DNA of 64,000 bases from a bacterium 1XD21-70 (GTDB taxonomy: Bacteria; Bacillota; Clostridia; Lachnospirales; Lachnospiraceae). Below, one piece after another: positions 7,458 to 16,409 of the stretch; position 1 is the first letter of the stretch; every line of letters starts with the position of its first letter. Position numbers and translations under genes: made by a program. The stretch covers positions 60,174 through 124,173 of the forward strand of contig RAYB01000014.1 of NCBI GenBank assembly GCA_003669055.1, written 5' to 3'. Under the pieces are notes generated by a model. That model was not told the origin of the DNA and did no database searches. It saw only the letters and a list, made by a program, of their open reading frames with translations.

Positions 7458-8639
7458 TTACTGATTTGCTGCCTGGTAAATCTTATAGATATTTTCTTCA
7501 TCCAGGACCCGGAAGGTTCCGATGGTCCTGCTTTTCTGGAAGGAACAGCGGTAAGCCAGATCCCGGAGCGTCTCATCGGATTGGATGCCGATATCCGGGT
7601 TCGTCCCGAAGCTTACGGGCATCCCCAGTTCGGAGAAATAGGCTACCGTGGCCTGGATCCCCGCCAGGGCAAGGGCGTTCTCATCCTCATTCTGCAATCC
7701 CCAGACATTTCTTGCATAGCGGGCAAAGCGTGCCGGTTTTTCCGGGCAGACGGCCAAGGCCCAGGAATCCCATATGGTAGACAGGGAAGCACCGTGGGCG
7801 GTGCCGAACATGGCAGATAATTCATGCCCAAGCTGATGCACGGCAAAATCCCCGGGGCCGCCGAGGCCGGTCAGGCCGTTGTGGGACAGGGAACCGGCCC
7901 ACATCAATTCACTCATGGCATCATAGTCACGGGGGTTTTGGATGGCGGTACGCCCTTTGTCGATTACCGTGCGCAGGAGGGCCTCGGCAATCGCGTCGGT
8001 CAGTTCGTTGTCGGTTGGATTGAAATAGCGGTCTAAGGTGTGCATCATGATGTCCGTGACGCCACAGGCAACCTGGTAGACAGGGAGGGTGTAGGTCAGT
8101 TCGGGATTCATGATGGCAAACCGGGGGCGGTTGAGGTCAGAACTGAGCCCGCGTTTGCTGCCGGTGGCAGAGTTGGTGAGGACAGAGGAGTTGCTGGTCT
8201 CGCTGCCGGCGGCCGGGATGGTCAGGATCGCCCCGGTCGGCAGGGCGCGTCCGGCATTCTTTTTATGGCACCAGAAATCCCAGATGTCGGTCTGTGGGTT
8301 GGCGCTGCCGATCGCGATGGCCTTGGCGGTGTCGATCGCGGAACCGCCGCCGATGCCAAGGATAAAGTCGGCAGAGAAATCTAATGCCTGCCGGATGCCT
8401 TCGCGGGCGTGTTCCAGTGTGGGGTTGGGCATTGCGCCGCCAAATTCCCGGCAGGGCAGCCCGGCTTCTTCCAGATTCTGGCGAACCTGCCCTAACAGCC
8501 CGCTGCGGACGATGCTTCCCCCTCCGTAGACCAGCAAAACACGGGTGCCGCCATACTTGCGGACATAGGCAGCGGTTTGATCCTGGGTGCCTTTGCCGAA
8601 GGCGACTTCAGTGGGGGACAGATAGGTGAATGATTGCAT
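7458..8639 (-). CDS. iron-containing alcohol dehydrogenase
   Basis: 393 residues, full length for the group III (butanol-dehydrogenase/YqhD-like) family. NAD(P) binding is shown by YGGGSIVRSG and GIGGGSAIDTAKAIA. The metal ligands are in GVTDIMMH (Asp), VHQLGHE (His pair) and FGTAHGAS (His). A GAGGAGG site precedes the ATG. It reduces aldehydes or oxidises alcohols in fermentation; the substrate is not evident. It is divergent from the ABC exporter genes and followed by the disrupted gene at 6874. Confidence 0.95.
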   Translation of the reverse strand: MQSFTYLSPTEVAFGKGTQDQTAAYVRKYGGTRVLLVYGGGSIVRSGLLGQVRQNLEEAGLPCREFGGAMPNPTLEHAREGIRQALDFSADFILGIGGGSAIDTAKAIAIGSANPQTDIWDFWCHKKNAGRALPTGAILTIPAAGSETSNSSVLTNSATGSKRGLSSDLNRPRFAIMNPELTYTLPVYQVACGVTDIMMHTLDRYFNPTDNELTDAIAEALLRTVIDKGRTAIQNPRDYDAMSELMWAGSLSHNGLTGLGGPGDFAVHQLGHELSAMFGTAHGASLSTIWDSWALAVCPEKPARFARYARNVWGLQNEDENALALAGIQATVAYFSELGMPVSFGTNPDIGIQSDETLRDLAYRCSFQKSRTIGTFRVLDEENIYKIYQAANQ

Positions 8640-8820
8640 AAATGTTTCCTCCTCATTCTGTTTTTCAAAATTCTATCATAACTTGGTGAAAAGTTCCAGG
8701 GGAAAAGAAGGGCGGTATTGGCAAAATAGCTGCTTTATGGTAAGCTTTGTGGGACGGGGGCGCGTTCCCCAAGATTATTTTTGGCTGGAATATAAAGCTG
8801 TTAAAAAAGGATGGGATAGG

Positions 8821-10605
8821 TTGAACACAAAATACAGGAAAATAAAATTGATTTTGCGCTACTTCCATGGCTCTAAGCGGTATTTTTTATGTGCCATTGC
8901 GGCTTCGGTGGTGACGACGGCGCTGAATGCGGTGACACCGCAGATTTTCCGCTTTGGCATTGACCAGGTACTGGGCGGGGATGCATATGGGTATTTGCGG
9001 GAGAACCTTTGGGTATTATCGCTGGCCATTGTGGGGGTGGCGGCTTTGTCGGGGCTGTCCATGTTTGTGAGCCGTACCTGCACGGCACGGGCGGGAGAGA
9101 ATTTTGCAAAAAACATGAGGGATTCGCTGTTTTCGCATGTGCAGAGGCTGCCTATGGGCTGGCATGACCAAAACCAGACAGGGGATATTATCCAGAGGTG
9201 CACCTCGGATGTGGAAGTGATCCGCAATTTTGTGGTCACACAGCTTCTGGAGGTGTTCCGTACCGTGTTTCTGGTGGGCATCTCCTTTGCGGTGATGGTG
9301 TCAATGAACGGCAGGCTGGCATTGGTGGTGCTTTTGTTTGTTCCGGTGGTAGCCGGGTATTCGGCAGTGTTTTACCGCCTGATTGCCAAACGCTTTACGA
9401 AGGCGGATGAGGCGGAGGGGGAACTGTCCACCGTGGTGCAGGAGAATGCCACCGGGGTGCGGGTGGTGCGCGCCTTTGGCCGGGAGCAGTTTGAGATGGA
9501 GCGCTTCCGTGAGAAAAACGAGGCCTTTGCCAGGATGTGGATCCGCTTGGGGACGCTGTCAGGGCTTTACTGGGGGGGCGGTGACCTGATTACGGGGCTG
9601 CAGATTGTGGCAGTGGTGGTGCTCGGGGCAGCGGAGGCCGTCCATGGCAATATGTCCGTGGGGGAGTTTGTGGCCTTTGCCTCCTATAATACCGTGCTGG
9701 TGTGGCCGGTGCGCGGCCTGGGGAGGATCCTATCGGATATGAGCAAGGCGGGGGTGTCGTTTGAACGTGTGGACTATATCATCCAGGGGGAGGAGGAGCA
9801 ATACCATGGCGGGGAACAGGCAGATCCGCAGAACATGGACATTGTCTTCTCCCATGTGTCTTTTGCCTATGAACGGGGGAAACAGGTGCTGGACGATATC
9901 TCGTTTTCGATTCCGCAGGGAAAGGTTTTCGGTATTTTGGGGGGCACGGGAAGCGGCAAATCGACGATTGTGCAGCTGCTGACCAGGCTTTACGAACTGG
10001 ACGGGGAGGACGGGGCGGGAAGCATTACAATCGGAGGGGTTGACATCCGTAAACTTCCTTTGGAGTGGCTGCGGAAAAATATCGGCATGGTGCTGCAGGA
10101 GCCGTTTCTGTATTCCCGCACGATCCGGGAAAATATTGCGGCCTCAGCGCCGGGGGCGACACTAGAGGAGATCAGGCAGGCAGCCCAGGTTGCCTGTATA
10201 GACGAGGCAATCCTGGATTTTGCGGATGGCTACGACACTTTGGTGGGTGAGCGTGGAGTGACGTTGTCCGGCGGGCAGAGGCAGCGGGTAAACATTGCGC
10301 GGATGCTTTTGCAGAAGGCACCGGTCCTGGTCTTTGACGACGCGTTGTCGGCGGTGGATTCCAAGACGGATTCCCGTATCCGCAGGGCGTTGAAGGAGCG
10401 GATGGAGGGGGCGAGCGTAATCCTGATTTCTCACCGGATCACGACGCTGATGGGGGCAGACCAGATCCTGGTGCTGAACCGCGGAAGGGTGGAGGAATTG
10501 GGAACACATGCCCAGCTGCTCCAGAACCATGGGATATACCGGCAGATTTATGAGATCCAGATGGGCGGGGATGACAGAAAAGAGGTGTGCCATGGCAGCA
10601 TATGA
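8821..10605 (+). CDS. ABC exporter half-transporter (permease-ATPase fusion)
   Basis: About 594 residues from the TTG at 8821, preceded by an AAAAAAGG site; the frame is open back to 8626, but that extension is not conserved-looking. Six membrane helices occupy about 1-310, then an ATPase domain with Walker A GGTGSGKST, Q-loop LQEPF, signature LSGGQRQR and Walker B VLVFDD. It is a MdlA/LmrC-like half that normally pairs with the next gene product to export lipids, drugs or peptides. In the Walker B region the catalytic position is Asp (VFDDALS) rather than Glu, typical of the degenerate site in heterodimers. Confidence 0.93.
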   Translation: MNTKYRKIKLILRYFHGSKRYFLCAIAASVVTTALNAVTPQIFRFGIDQVLGGDAYGYLRENLWVLSLAIVGVAALSGLSMFVSRTCTARAGENFAKNMRDSLFSHVQRLPMGWHDQNQTGDIIQRCTSDVEVIRNFVVTQLLEVFRTVFLVGISFAVMVSMNGRLALVVLLFVPVVAGYSAVFYRLIAKRFTKADEAEGELSTVVQENATGVRVVRAFGREQFEMERFREKNEAFARMWIRLGTLSGLYWGGGDLITGLQIVAVVVLGAAEAVHGNMSVGEFVAFASYNTVLVWPVRGLGRILSDMSKAGVSFERVDYIIQGEEEQYHGGEQADPQNMDIVFSHVSFAYERGKQVLDDISFSIPQGKVFGILGGTGSGKSTIVQLLTRLYELDGEDGAGSITIGGVDIRKLPLEWLRKNIGMVLQEPFLYSRTIRENIAASAPGATLEEIRQAAQVACIDEAILDFADGYDTLVGERGVTLSGGQRQRVNIARMLLQKAPVLVFDDALSAVDSKTDSRIRRALKERMEGASVILISHRITTLMGADQILVLNRGRVEELGTHAQLLQNHGIYRQIYEIQMGGDDRKEVCHGSI

Positions 10606-11758
10606 GGAGCAGGAATACAACAAACCATTCAGTTTCCGGGTGTGGGCGAAAATGTTTCCTTTTTTCCGGCCTTACCGCCGGTACTTTATGGTAACCATGG
10701 GGCTGAATGTTTTTTTGGCGGCAGTGGATGTGCTGACACCGCTGTTCCAGAGTTATGCGATTGACCATTTTATCACGAAGGATACCTTAGACGGGCTGCA
10801 GCCGTTTGCGGCGGTGTATGTGATGATGATTGCGGCACAGGCCGCCAGTGTGTATTTTTCCGTGCATGCAGCGACGACGATTGAGATGAATGTGGGGCGG
10901 GACCTGAAATGGGCACAGTTCCGGCATCTGCAGGCCCTGTCCTTTTCTTATTATAATACGACGCCGGTGGGGTACATCCATGCGCGGGTGATGAGCGACA
11001 CCCTGCGGATTGCGACGATGGTTGCCTGGGGGCTGGTGGATATGTTCTGGGCCATGCTCTACGTGGCCAGCGTGTTTGTGATTATGTTTTGGCTGGATGC
11101 GGGGCTGGCGGGGATCATCCTGATGATTGTGCCGGGGATTGCCCTTATCACCGTTTATTTCCAGAACCGGATGCTGTATTGGAACCGGAGGGTGCGTAAA
11201 CTCAATTCGCAGATAACCAGCGCATACCATGAGGGGATCACCGGGGTGAAGACTTCAAAAAGCATGGGCATTGAGCCGGATAATGACGAGGCATTTTGGG
11301 GGCAGACTGCCGGGATGCACCGGGCTGCCAGCCGTTCGGCCAGGCTGAATGCCGTCTACATCCCCATCATCCTCCTGTTTAGTTCGGTGGCATCCGCAAT
11401 CGTGCTGGTCCGTGGCGGAGGGATGGTGAGGGAGCAGGCCATGCAGCTGGGGACTTTATCCGTGTTCATCTCGTATGCAGTGATTATCTTTGAACCGATC
11501 CAGCAGCTGGCAAGGCTGCTTTCAGAACTGATCTCCTGCCAGGCCAACATCGAGAGGGTCATGGATTTGCTGGAGCAAAAGCCAAACGTGGTGGACAGTG
11601 ACGCGGTGGTTGCCAGGTATGGCGATGCCTTTACGGCGAGGAAGGAGAACTGGGAACGGATCCGGGGGATATCGTGTTTGAGGATGTGTCATTCCAGTAC
11701 CCGGACGGCAAGGAATATGTGCTGGAACATTTTAATCTGCATGTACCGGCGGGGATGA
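10592..11758 (+). CDS. second ABC exporter half, membrane part of a frameshifted gene
   Basis: Starts at ATG 10592 (MAAYEEQEYNKPF), overlapping the preceding gene by 14 bases. It carries the six-helix membrane domain (about residues 30-330). At 11664-11668 a run of five G's shifts the frame: the expected linker reads ENWERIRG followed by DIVFEDVSF, and one more G would join them. As written, the frame continues into about 30 unrelated residues and stops at 11758. The ATPase domain follows in the +1-related frame at 11674-12429. Confidence 0.8.
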   Translation: MAAYEEQEYNKPFSFRVWAKMFPFFRPYRRYFMVTMGLNVFLAAVDVLTPLFQSYAIDHFITKDTLDGLQPFAAVYVMMIAAQAASVYFSVHAATTIEMNVGRDLKWAQFRHLQALSFSYYNTTPVGYIHARVMSDTLRIATMVAWGLVDMFWAMLYVASVFVIMFWLDAGLAGIILMIVPGIALITVYFQNRMLYWNRRVRKLNSQITSAYHEGITGVKTSKSMGIEPDNDEAFWGQTAGMHRAASRSARLNAVYIPIILLFSSVASAIVLVRGGGMVREQAMQLGTLSVFISYAVIIFEPIQQLARLLSELISCQANIERVMDLLEQKPNVVDSDAVVARYGDAFTARKENWERIRGISCLRMCHSSTRTARNMCWNILICMYRRG

Positions 11759-12429
11759 ATGTGGCGATTGTGGGTGAGACCGGCGCAGGGAAATCGACGC
11801 TGGTGAATCTTTTGGGGCGGTTTTTTGAGCCGACAGAGGGGAGGATCCTGATCGACGGTGTGGATTACCGCGAGCGTTCCCAGCTATGGCTGCACAGCCA
11901 GATCGGCTACGTGCTGCAAAGCCCGCACCTGTTTTCCGGGACAGTGCGGGAAAATATCCGTTACGGGCGGTTAGATGCCACGGACGAGGAGGTGGAGGAG
12001 GCGGCCAGGCAGGTTTCGGCAGATGTGGTGGCGGCGAAACTGGAGAACGGCTATGAGAGCAATGTCGGTGAGAGCGGCGGCAGGCTTTCCATGGGAGAGA
12101 AGCAGCTGGTCTCGTTCGCGCGGGCGATCCTGGCAGACCCGGCGATTTTTATGCTTGATGAGGCGACCTCTTCTATTGATACGCAGACGGAATTGCTGAT
12201 ACAAAAGGCGATCGGCCATCTGCTAAAAGGCCACACCTCCTTTGTGATCGCCCACCGCCTTTCGACAATCCGGCAGTCGGATTTAATCCTGGTGGTCCGG
12301 GACGGCAGGATCATCGAGAGGGGGAACCATGACGAACTTCTGGCGCAGGGCGGATACTATCAGGAACTGTATTCGCGGCAGTTTGAGGAAGAGTCGGCGA
12401 TAGGGGTGTTTGCAGGAACCCGCAGCTGA
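11674..12429 (+). CDS. second ABC exporter half, ATPase part of a frameshifted gene
   Basis: Complete nucleotide-binding domain in a different frame from its membrane domain: Walker A GETGAGKST, Q-loop LQSPH, signature LSMGEKQL, Walker B IFMLDEATS with the catalytic Glu, and H-loop IAHRLST. This would be the active site of the heterodimer with the 8821 gene product. A GTG at 11674 opens the frame but has no convincing ribosome-binding site. The gene 10592-12429 is therefore split by a single-base deletion, which may be a real mutation or a sequencing error. Confidence 0.8.
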   Translation: MFEDVSFQYPDGKEYVLEHFNLHVPAGMNVAIVGETGAGKSTLVNLLGRFFEPTEGRILIDGVDYRERSQLWLHSQIGYVLQSPHLFSGTVRENIRYGRLDATDEEVEEAARQVSADVVAAKLENGYESNVGESGGRLSMGEKQLVSFARAILADPAIFMLDEATSSIDTQTELLIQKAIGHLLKGHTSFVIAHRLSTIRQSDLILVVRDGRIIERGNHDELLAQGGYYQELYSRQFEEESAIGVFAGTRS

Positions 12430-12500
12430 AGAGTTAGGATTGCAATGATGGTAAAAAAGCGGGCAGGGAAAAGGACAGCGAAAGGAATGGCGAAAAAGAA

Positions 12501-13688
12501 ATGACAGGGAAAAAAATCAGCATAGGGCTGAAAAGAGGCATTTTATACGGTTTGTGCCTGCTGTGTGTCGGAAGTGCGGCAAAGGGCATGGGGCAATGGC
12601 AGCAGGCGCATGCGCAGGCAGTGCCGGACGGCCTGGTACTGACGGATGGGGGAGTTTATTACGAGTATCAGTGGGCGCTGAAAAATACCGGCAATCTGCA
12701 GCGGATTTCAGCAGCCGAGGAGGGGAAAATCACAAACAGCGCAGCAGGCGTTGACATCGGGGCGGAACCGGCATGGGCGGTGTATGAAGGGATACCTCAG
12801 AGGCGGACCGTCACGGTTGCGCTGATTGACACCGGCGTGGAGGTTTCCCATCCTGAACTGCAAAATGCGATATGGGTGAACGAGGACGAGATCCCCGGGG
12901 ATGGGATTGACAATGACGGAAACGGCTATGTGGATGACATCAATGGCTGGAATTTCCATGACGGCAATAACCAGGTGTTTGCAGGCGCGGAGGATGAACA
13001 TGGGACACATGGGGCAGGGACTATTGCAGGCGCTTGGGACGGGAAGGGGATTACCGGGATTGCAGAAGGCAGCTATGTGAAGATTATGGTATTGAAGGTG
13101 CTTGCCTCGGAGGAGGGCATAGGGCTATCCGACGGGGTCAGGGAGGCGATCCGCTACGCAAAAGACAACGGCGCGGATATCTGCAACCTGAGCATGGGGG
13201 CAAAGGATTATGATGCAGAGATGGATCTCTTGATCCGTGAATCCCCGATGCTGTTTATCGTCTCGGCAGGGAATGGGGATGAGCAGGGGCAGGGGTACGA
13301 TATCGATGTATCCCCGGTCTATCCGGCTGCCTGCCCCGGGGAAAACATAATCACGGTCGCCAATATGATGTTTGACGGAAACCTGGACGTGACATCGAAT
13401 TACGGGGCGGCAGGCGTGGACATCGCCGCCCCTGGGACTTATATTTTAAGCACCGTGCCAGGCGGCTATGGTTTCCTTACCGGAACCTCGATGGCAGCCC
13501 CGATGGTTACAGGCGCCGCGGCGCTGGTTTGGTCCTGCCATCCGGCATTCGGGCCGGCAGATGTCAGGCGCAGGATCCTGGATTCGGCTGTCAGGAGGGA
13601 AAGCCTGGAAGGGAAATGTGCCACCGGAGGGATGCTGAATGTGCATGGGGCGCTTTTGCCGGAATTGCCAAATGAATTGCCAGATTAA
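12501..13688 (+). CDS. secreted subtilisin-like (S8) serine protease
   Basis: 395 residues. An N-terminal signal-type segment (basic KRGILYGLCLLCVG) is followed by a short propeptide-like region and the S8 catalytic domain. Catalytic residues are Asp110 (ALIDTGVEVSHPEL), His167 (DEHGTHGAGT) and Ser330 (TGTSMAAPM); the oxyanion Asn258 is in SAGNG. An insertion GIDNDGNGYVDDING is typical of the thermitase/fervidolysin branch. It lies 71 bp after the ABC exporter genes; whether it processes an exported product is not known. Confidence 0.93.
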   Translation: MTGKKISIGLKRGILYGLCLLCVGSAAKGMGQWQQAHAQAVPDGLVLTDGGVYYEYQWALKNTGNLQRISAAEEGKITNSAAGVDIGAEPAWAVYEGIPQRRTVTVALIDTGVEVSHPELQNAIWVNEDEIPGDGIDNDGNGYVDDINGWNFHDGNNQVFAGAEDEHGTHGAGTIAGAWDGKGITGIAEGSYVKIMVLKVLASEEGIGLSDGVREAIRYAKDNGADICNLSMGAKDYDAEMDLLIRESPMLFIVSAGNGDEQGQGYDIDVSPVYPAACPGENIITVANMMFDGNLDVTSNYGAAGVDIAAPGTYILSTVPGGYGFLTGTSMAAPMVTGAAALVWSCHPAFGPADVRRRILDSAVRRESLEGKCATGGMLNVHGALLPELPNELPD

Positions 13689-13701
13689 GTGAGAAAATAG
13701 A

Positions 13702-13730
13702 TTGACAAAATATTCATATCCCTTTATACT
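13702..13730 (+). promoter_or_regulatory. sigma-A promoter of the PTS gene
   Basis: TTGACA (13702-13707), exactly 17 bases, then TATACT (13725-13730). Near-consensus, so constitutive initiation is expected with control downstream by antitermination. Confidence 0.92.
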
Positions 13731-13736
13731 TATTAC

Positions 13737-13776
13737 AGTGTGTTACTGATAAAGAAGTTCTGTCAGGCATAAACTA
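13737..13776 (+). promoter_or_regulatory. RAT antiterminator RNA target (LicT/GlcT type)
   Basis: GTGTGTTACTG and TCAGGCATAAAC, 15 bases apart, match the form of ribonucleic antiterminator sites bound by BglG/LicT-family proteins. Its 3' arm (GGCATAAAC) is also the 5' arm of the terminator that follows, so protein-stabilised folding prevents termination. The probable protein is encoded at 16410-17234. Confidence 0.85.
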
Positions 13777-13823
13777 CCCATAACGCGGCAAATTGCTGTG
13801 GAAAGGGGGTTTATGCCTTTTTT
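13766..13823 (+). terminator. conditional leader terminator of the PTS gene
   Basis: GGCATAAAC (13766-13774) pairs with GTTTATGCC (13809-13817), followed by a run of six or more T's. The stem overlaps the RAT element, the classic mutually exclusive arrangement. Confidence 0.85.
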
Positions 13824-13876
13824 GCCGTCTATGGGCAGTTTGTGCCGCAAAATCTAAGAGAAGGTGGATATAAGAA

Positions 13877-16135
13877 ATGAAAGACAAGATTTTTGGTGTA
13901 TTACAAAGAGTCGGACGTTCCTTTATGCTTCCGATCGCAATTCTCCCGGTGGCCGGGCTTTTGCTGGGGATCGGCGGTTCCTTTACCAATGCCACGATGA
14001 TAAACGCTTATCATCTGGAAGCGATCCTGGGGCCTGGCACATTGCTGAACGGATTTTTGAACATTTTAAACAGCTGCGGCAATGTGGTTTTTGAGAACCT
14101 GCCACTTTTGTTTGCCATTGGTGTGGCAGTAGGCATGGCAAAGCAGGAAAAGGAAGTGGCGGCTTTGGCCAGTGTGATTGCCTTTTTCATCATGCACACG
14201 GCGATCCACGCGCTGCTGGTGCTTTCCGGCCGGCTGGTGACTGCGCCGGAGGTGATGGACGGGGCAGGGAATGCCCTGGCAGGCATGGTCGGTTCCGTGG
14301 AGCAGACCGTAGGGATGCTGGACGGCTCGGTGACTAAGGTTCTGGGGATCTCTTCCTTGCAGATGGGAGTATTCGGCGGTGTGATCGTGGGCCTGGGTGT
14401 CGCGGCTCTGCATAACAAATATTATAAGATCCAGCTTCCGCAGGTATTGTCCTTTTTTGGCGGAACCCGGTTTGTGCCGATCGTGTGCAGCGTGGCCTAT
14501 ATCTTTGTGGGAATCCTGATGTATTTTGTATGGCCAATGATCCAGACCGGGATCTATGGGCTGGGGGCTCTGGTGAACAGTTCCGGCTATGTGGGAACCT
14601 GGATTTACGGAATTATTGAGAGAGCCTTGATTCCTTTCGGGCTCCATCATGTGTTTTATATGCCTTTCTGGCAGACGGCTGTGGGCGGCCAGCTGGAGGT
14701 AGGCGGCCAGATGATATATGGGGCTCAGAATATTTTCTTTGCCCAGCTGGCCCATGTGGGTGAGATCGCCCATTTCAGCGTCAATCCGGGAACCCGGTTT
14801 ATGACAGGAAAATTCCCCTTTATGATTTTCGGGCTTCCGGGGGCTGCCCTTGCCATGTACCAGGTAGCAAAGCCGGAGAAGAAACAGGCAGCCGGGGGGC
14901 TTTTGGTATCTGCGGCATTGACAGCTATGCTGACTGGTATCACGGAGCCTCTGGAGTTCACATTTATTTTTGTAGCGCCGTTTTTGTACGCCGTACACAG
15001 TGTGTTAGCAGGCGCGGCCTATATGCTGATGCATATTTTGAATGTTGGCGTGGGCATGACCTTTTCCGGAGGTATCATTGACCTGGTTTTGTTCGGGATC
15101 CTTCCCGGTGCGGGAAAGACCAGCTGGTACTGGATCCCGGTGGTGGGTGCGGCCTATTTCGCGGTATATTTCTTGCTGTTTAAATTCCTGATCCTGAAAT
15201 TTGACTTAAAGACACCGGGGCGGGATGACAGTGAGGAGGTTAAGCTGTACCGGCGGAGTGACGTGGACGCGAGGAAGAATTCTGCAGACAGCCAGGCTGC
15301 GGTGGATGAGCGTTCCCAGATGATCCTCAATGGCCTTGGGGGGCGGAAAAATGTAGTGGATGTGGATTGTTGTATCACCCGTCTGCGCTGTACGGTCAAT
15401 AAGCCGGAACTGGTCAATGAGGGTATCCTGAAAAAGACCGGTGCGGCAGGCGTGATCAAAAAGGGCCAGGGTGTCCAGGTGATCTACGGGCCGACGGTGC
15501 CGAATATCAAGGCAGACTTGGTGGCTTATCTGCCTTCGGCTCCGGATGTGGAATATCACGAGGAAGAAAGTGCAGCAGCCGGCCAGGCACAAAAGGACAG
15601 TGCGGCAGGAAACGCAAAAGAAGGCCAGGCATTGAAGGAAAGCGCGGCAAATACGGCAGGCAATCCGAATGGCGGGAAAAAGGTTGCGCTTTACAGCCCC
15701 TTTACCGGAAGGGTGGAATCCATCGAGCATGCACCGGATGTCACCTTTGCCCAGAAAATGATCGGAGACGGGTTTATGGTAATGCCTGTGGACGGCAAGG
15801 TGCTGGCTCCATGTGATGTGGATGTGGCGTTTGTATTTCCTACCGGACACGCAATGGGCTTAAAGACCGCGGACGGCACGGAATTTATGCTGCATATCGG
15901 CGTGGATACCGTGAAGCTGGAGGGCAAGGGCTTTGAGCCGCAGGTCAAGGACGGCGAGCATGTGAAAAGGGGAGAATGCCTGCTGAAGTTCGACCTGGAG
16001 TATGTCAGGAACCATGCGGTATCTGAGGCCTGTATGGTGATCTATACGGCATTGCCGGAAGGAGCATCCGTTTTGGTGCCGGAAGAGAGGGAGCTGAAGG
16101 CACTGGATTATGCGGCGGACTTAATGGGCGTGTAA
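13877..16135 (+). CDS. ptsG: PTS glucose-type transporter subunit EIICBA
   Basis: 752 residues with all three PTS parts. EIIC (about 1-430) has ten or so membrane spans and the ITEPLEF motif. EIIB has the phosphorylated Cys in VDCCITRLRC. EIIA near the C-terminus has the active His in LHIGVDTVKL. It imports and phosphorylates glucose or a close relative such as N-acetylglucosamine. A low-complexity A/G/K-rich linker separates B from A. AGAAGGTGG precedes the ATG. Expression is controlled by the RAT/terminator leader. Confidence 0.93.
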   Translation: MKDKIFGVLQRVGRSFMLPIAILPVAGLLLGIGGSFTNATMINAYHLEAILGPGTLLNGFLNILNSCGNVVFENLPLLFAIGVAVGMAKQEKEVAALASVIAFFIMHTAIHALLVLSGRLVTAPEVMDGAGNALAGMVGSVEQTVGMLDGSVTKVLGISSLQMGVFGGVIVGLGVAALHNKYYKIQLPQVLSFFGGTRFVPIVCSVAYIFVGILMYFVWPMIQTGIYGLGALVNSSGYVGTWIYGIIERALIPFGLHHVFYMPFWQTAVGGQLEVGGQMIYGAQNIFFAQLAHVGEIAHFSVNPGTRFMTGKFPFMIFGLPGAALAMYQVAKPEKKQAAGGLLVSAALTAMLTGITEPLEFTFIFVAPFLYAVHSVLAGAAYMLMHILNVGVGMTFSGGIIDLVLFGILPGAGKTSWYWIPVVGAAYFAVYFLLFKFLILKFDLKTPGRDDSEEVKLYRRSDVDARKNSADSQAAVDERSQMILNGLGGRKNVVDVDCCITRLRCTVNKPELVNEGILKKTGAAGVIKKGQGVQVIYGPTVPNIKADLVAYLPSAPDVEYHEEESAAAGQAQKDSAAGNAKEGQALKESAANTAGNPNGGKKVALYSPFTGRVESIEHAPDVTFAQKMIGDGFMVMPVDGKVLAPCDVDVAFVFPTGHAMGLKTADGTEFMLHIGVDTVKLEGKGFEPQVKDGEHVKRGECLLKFDLEYVRNHAVSEACMVIYTALPEGASVLVPEERELKALDYAADLMGV

Positions 16136-16260
16136 CGCAGCCACACCGCAGCCGGATCTGCCAAAGATTAGTATCCGGACGGAATACCCTCCTTGTCCAC
16201 TGAGGGTAAACAGCAGAAATTTATGCAGGACAAATGTGGGGAGATATGTTAATATAGATT

Positions 16261-16311
16261 ATGGCTCAGCCATGCGGCGTGTCCAGGCAGGAAGCCGTAT
16301 GGCTGGGCCAT
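16261..16311. repeat. 18-bp stem-loop upstream of the antiterminator gene
   Basis: ATGGCTCAGCCATGCGGC (16261-16278) pairs fully, allowing two G-U pairs, with GCCGTATGGCTGGGCCAT (16294-16311) around a 15-base loop. No T tract follows, so it is not a standard terminator. It is flanked by two related CCCTCC-TG...AAC segments (16188-16210 and 16319-16335). The 253-bp gap otherwise holds no gene; the structure may control or protect the antiterminator mRNA. Confidence 0.6.
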
Positions 16312-16409
16312 GGTTATACCCTCCGTGAACAAGGGAAGCACATGCCCCTTTATCCACGGGGGAGGAAAAGAAAATAAAAACACAATCTGTGGGCGGGGGG
16401 GATAGCAGG

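Noticed and set aside
8626..8820. Upstream start (ATG 8626) for the first ABC half-transporter
   Set aside because: It overlaps the start region of the divergent alcohol dehydrogenase gene, has no ribosome-binding site and adds non-conserved residues.
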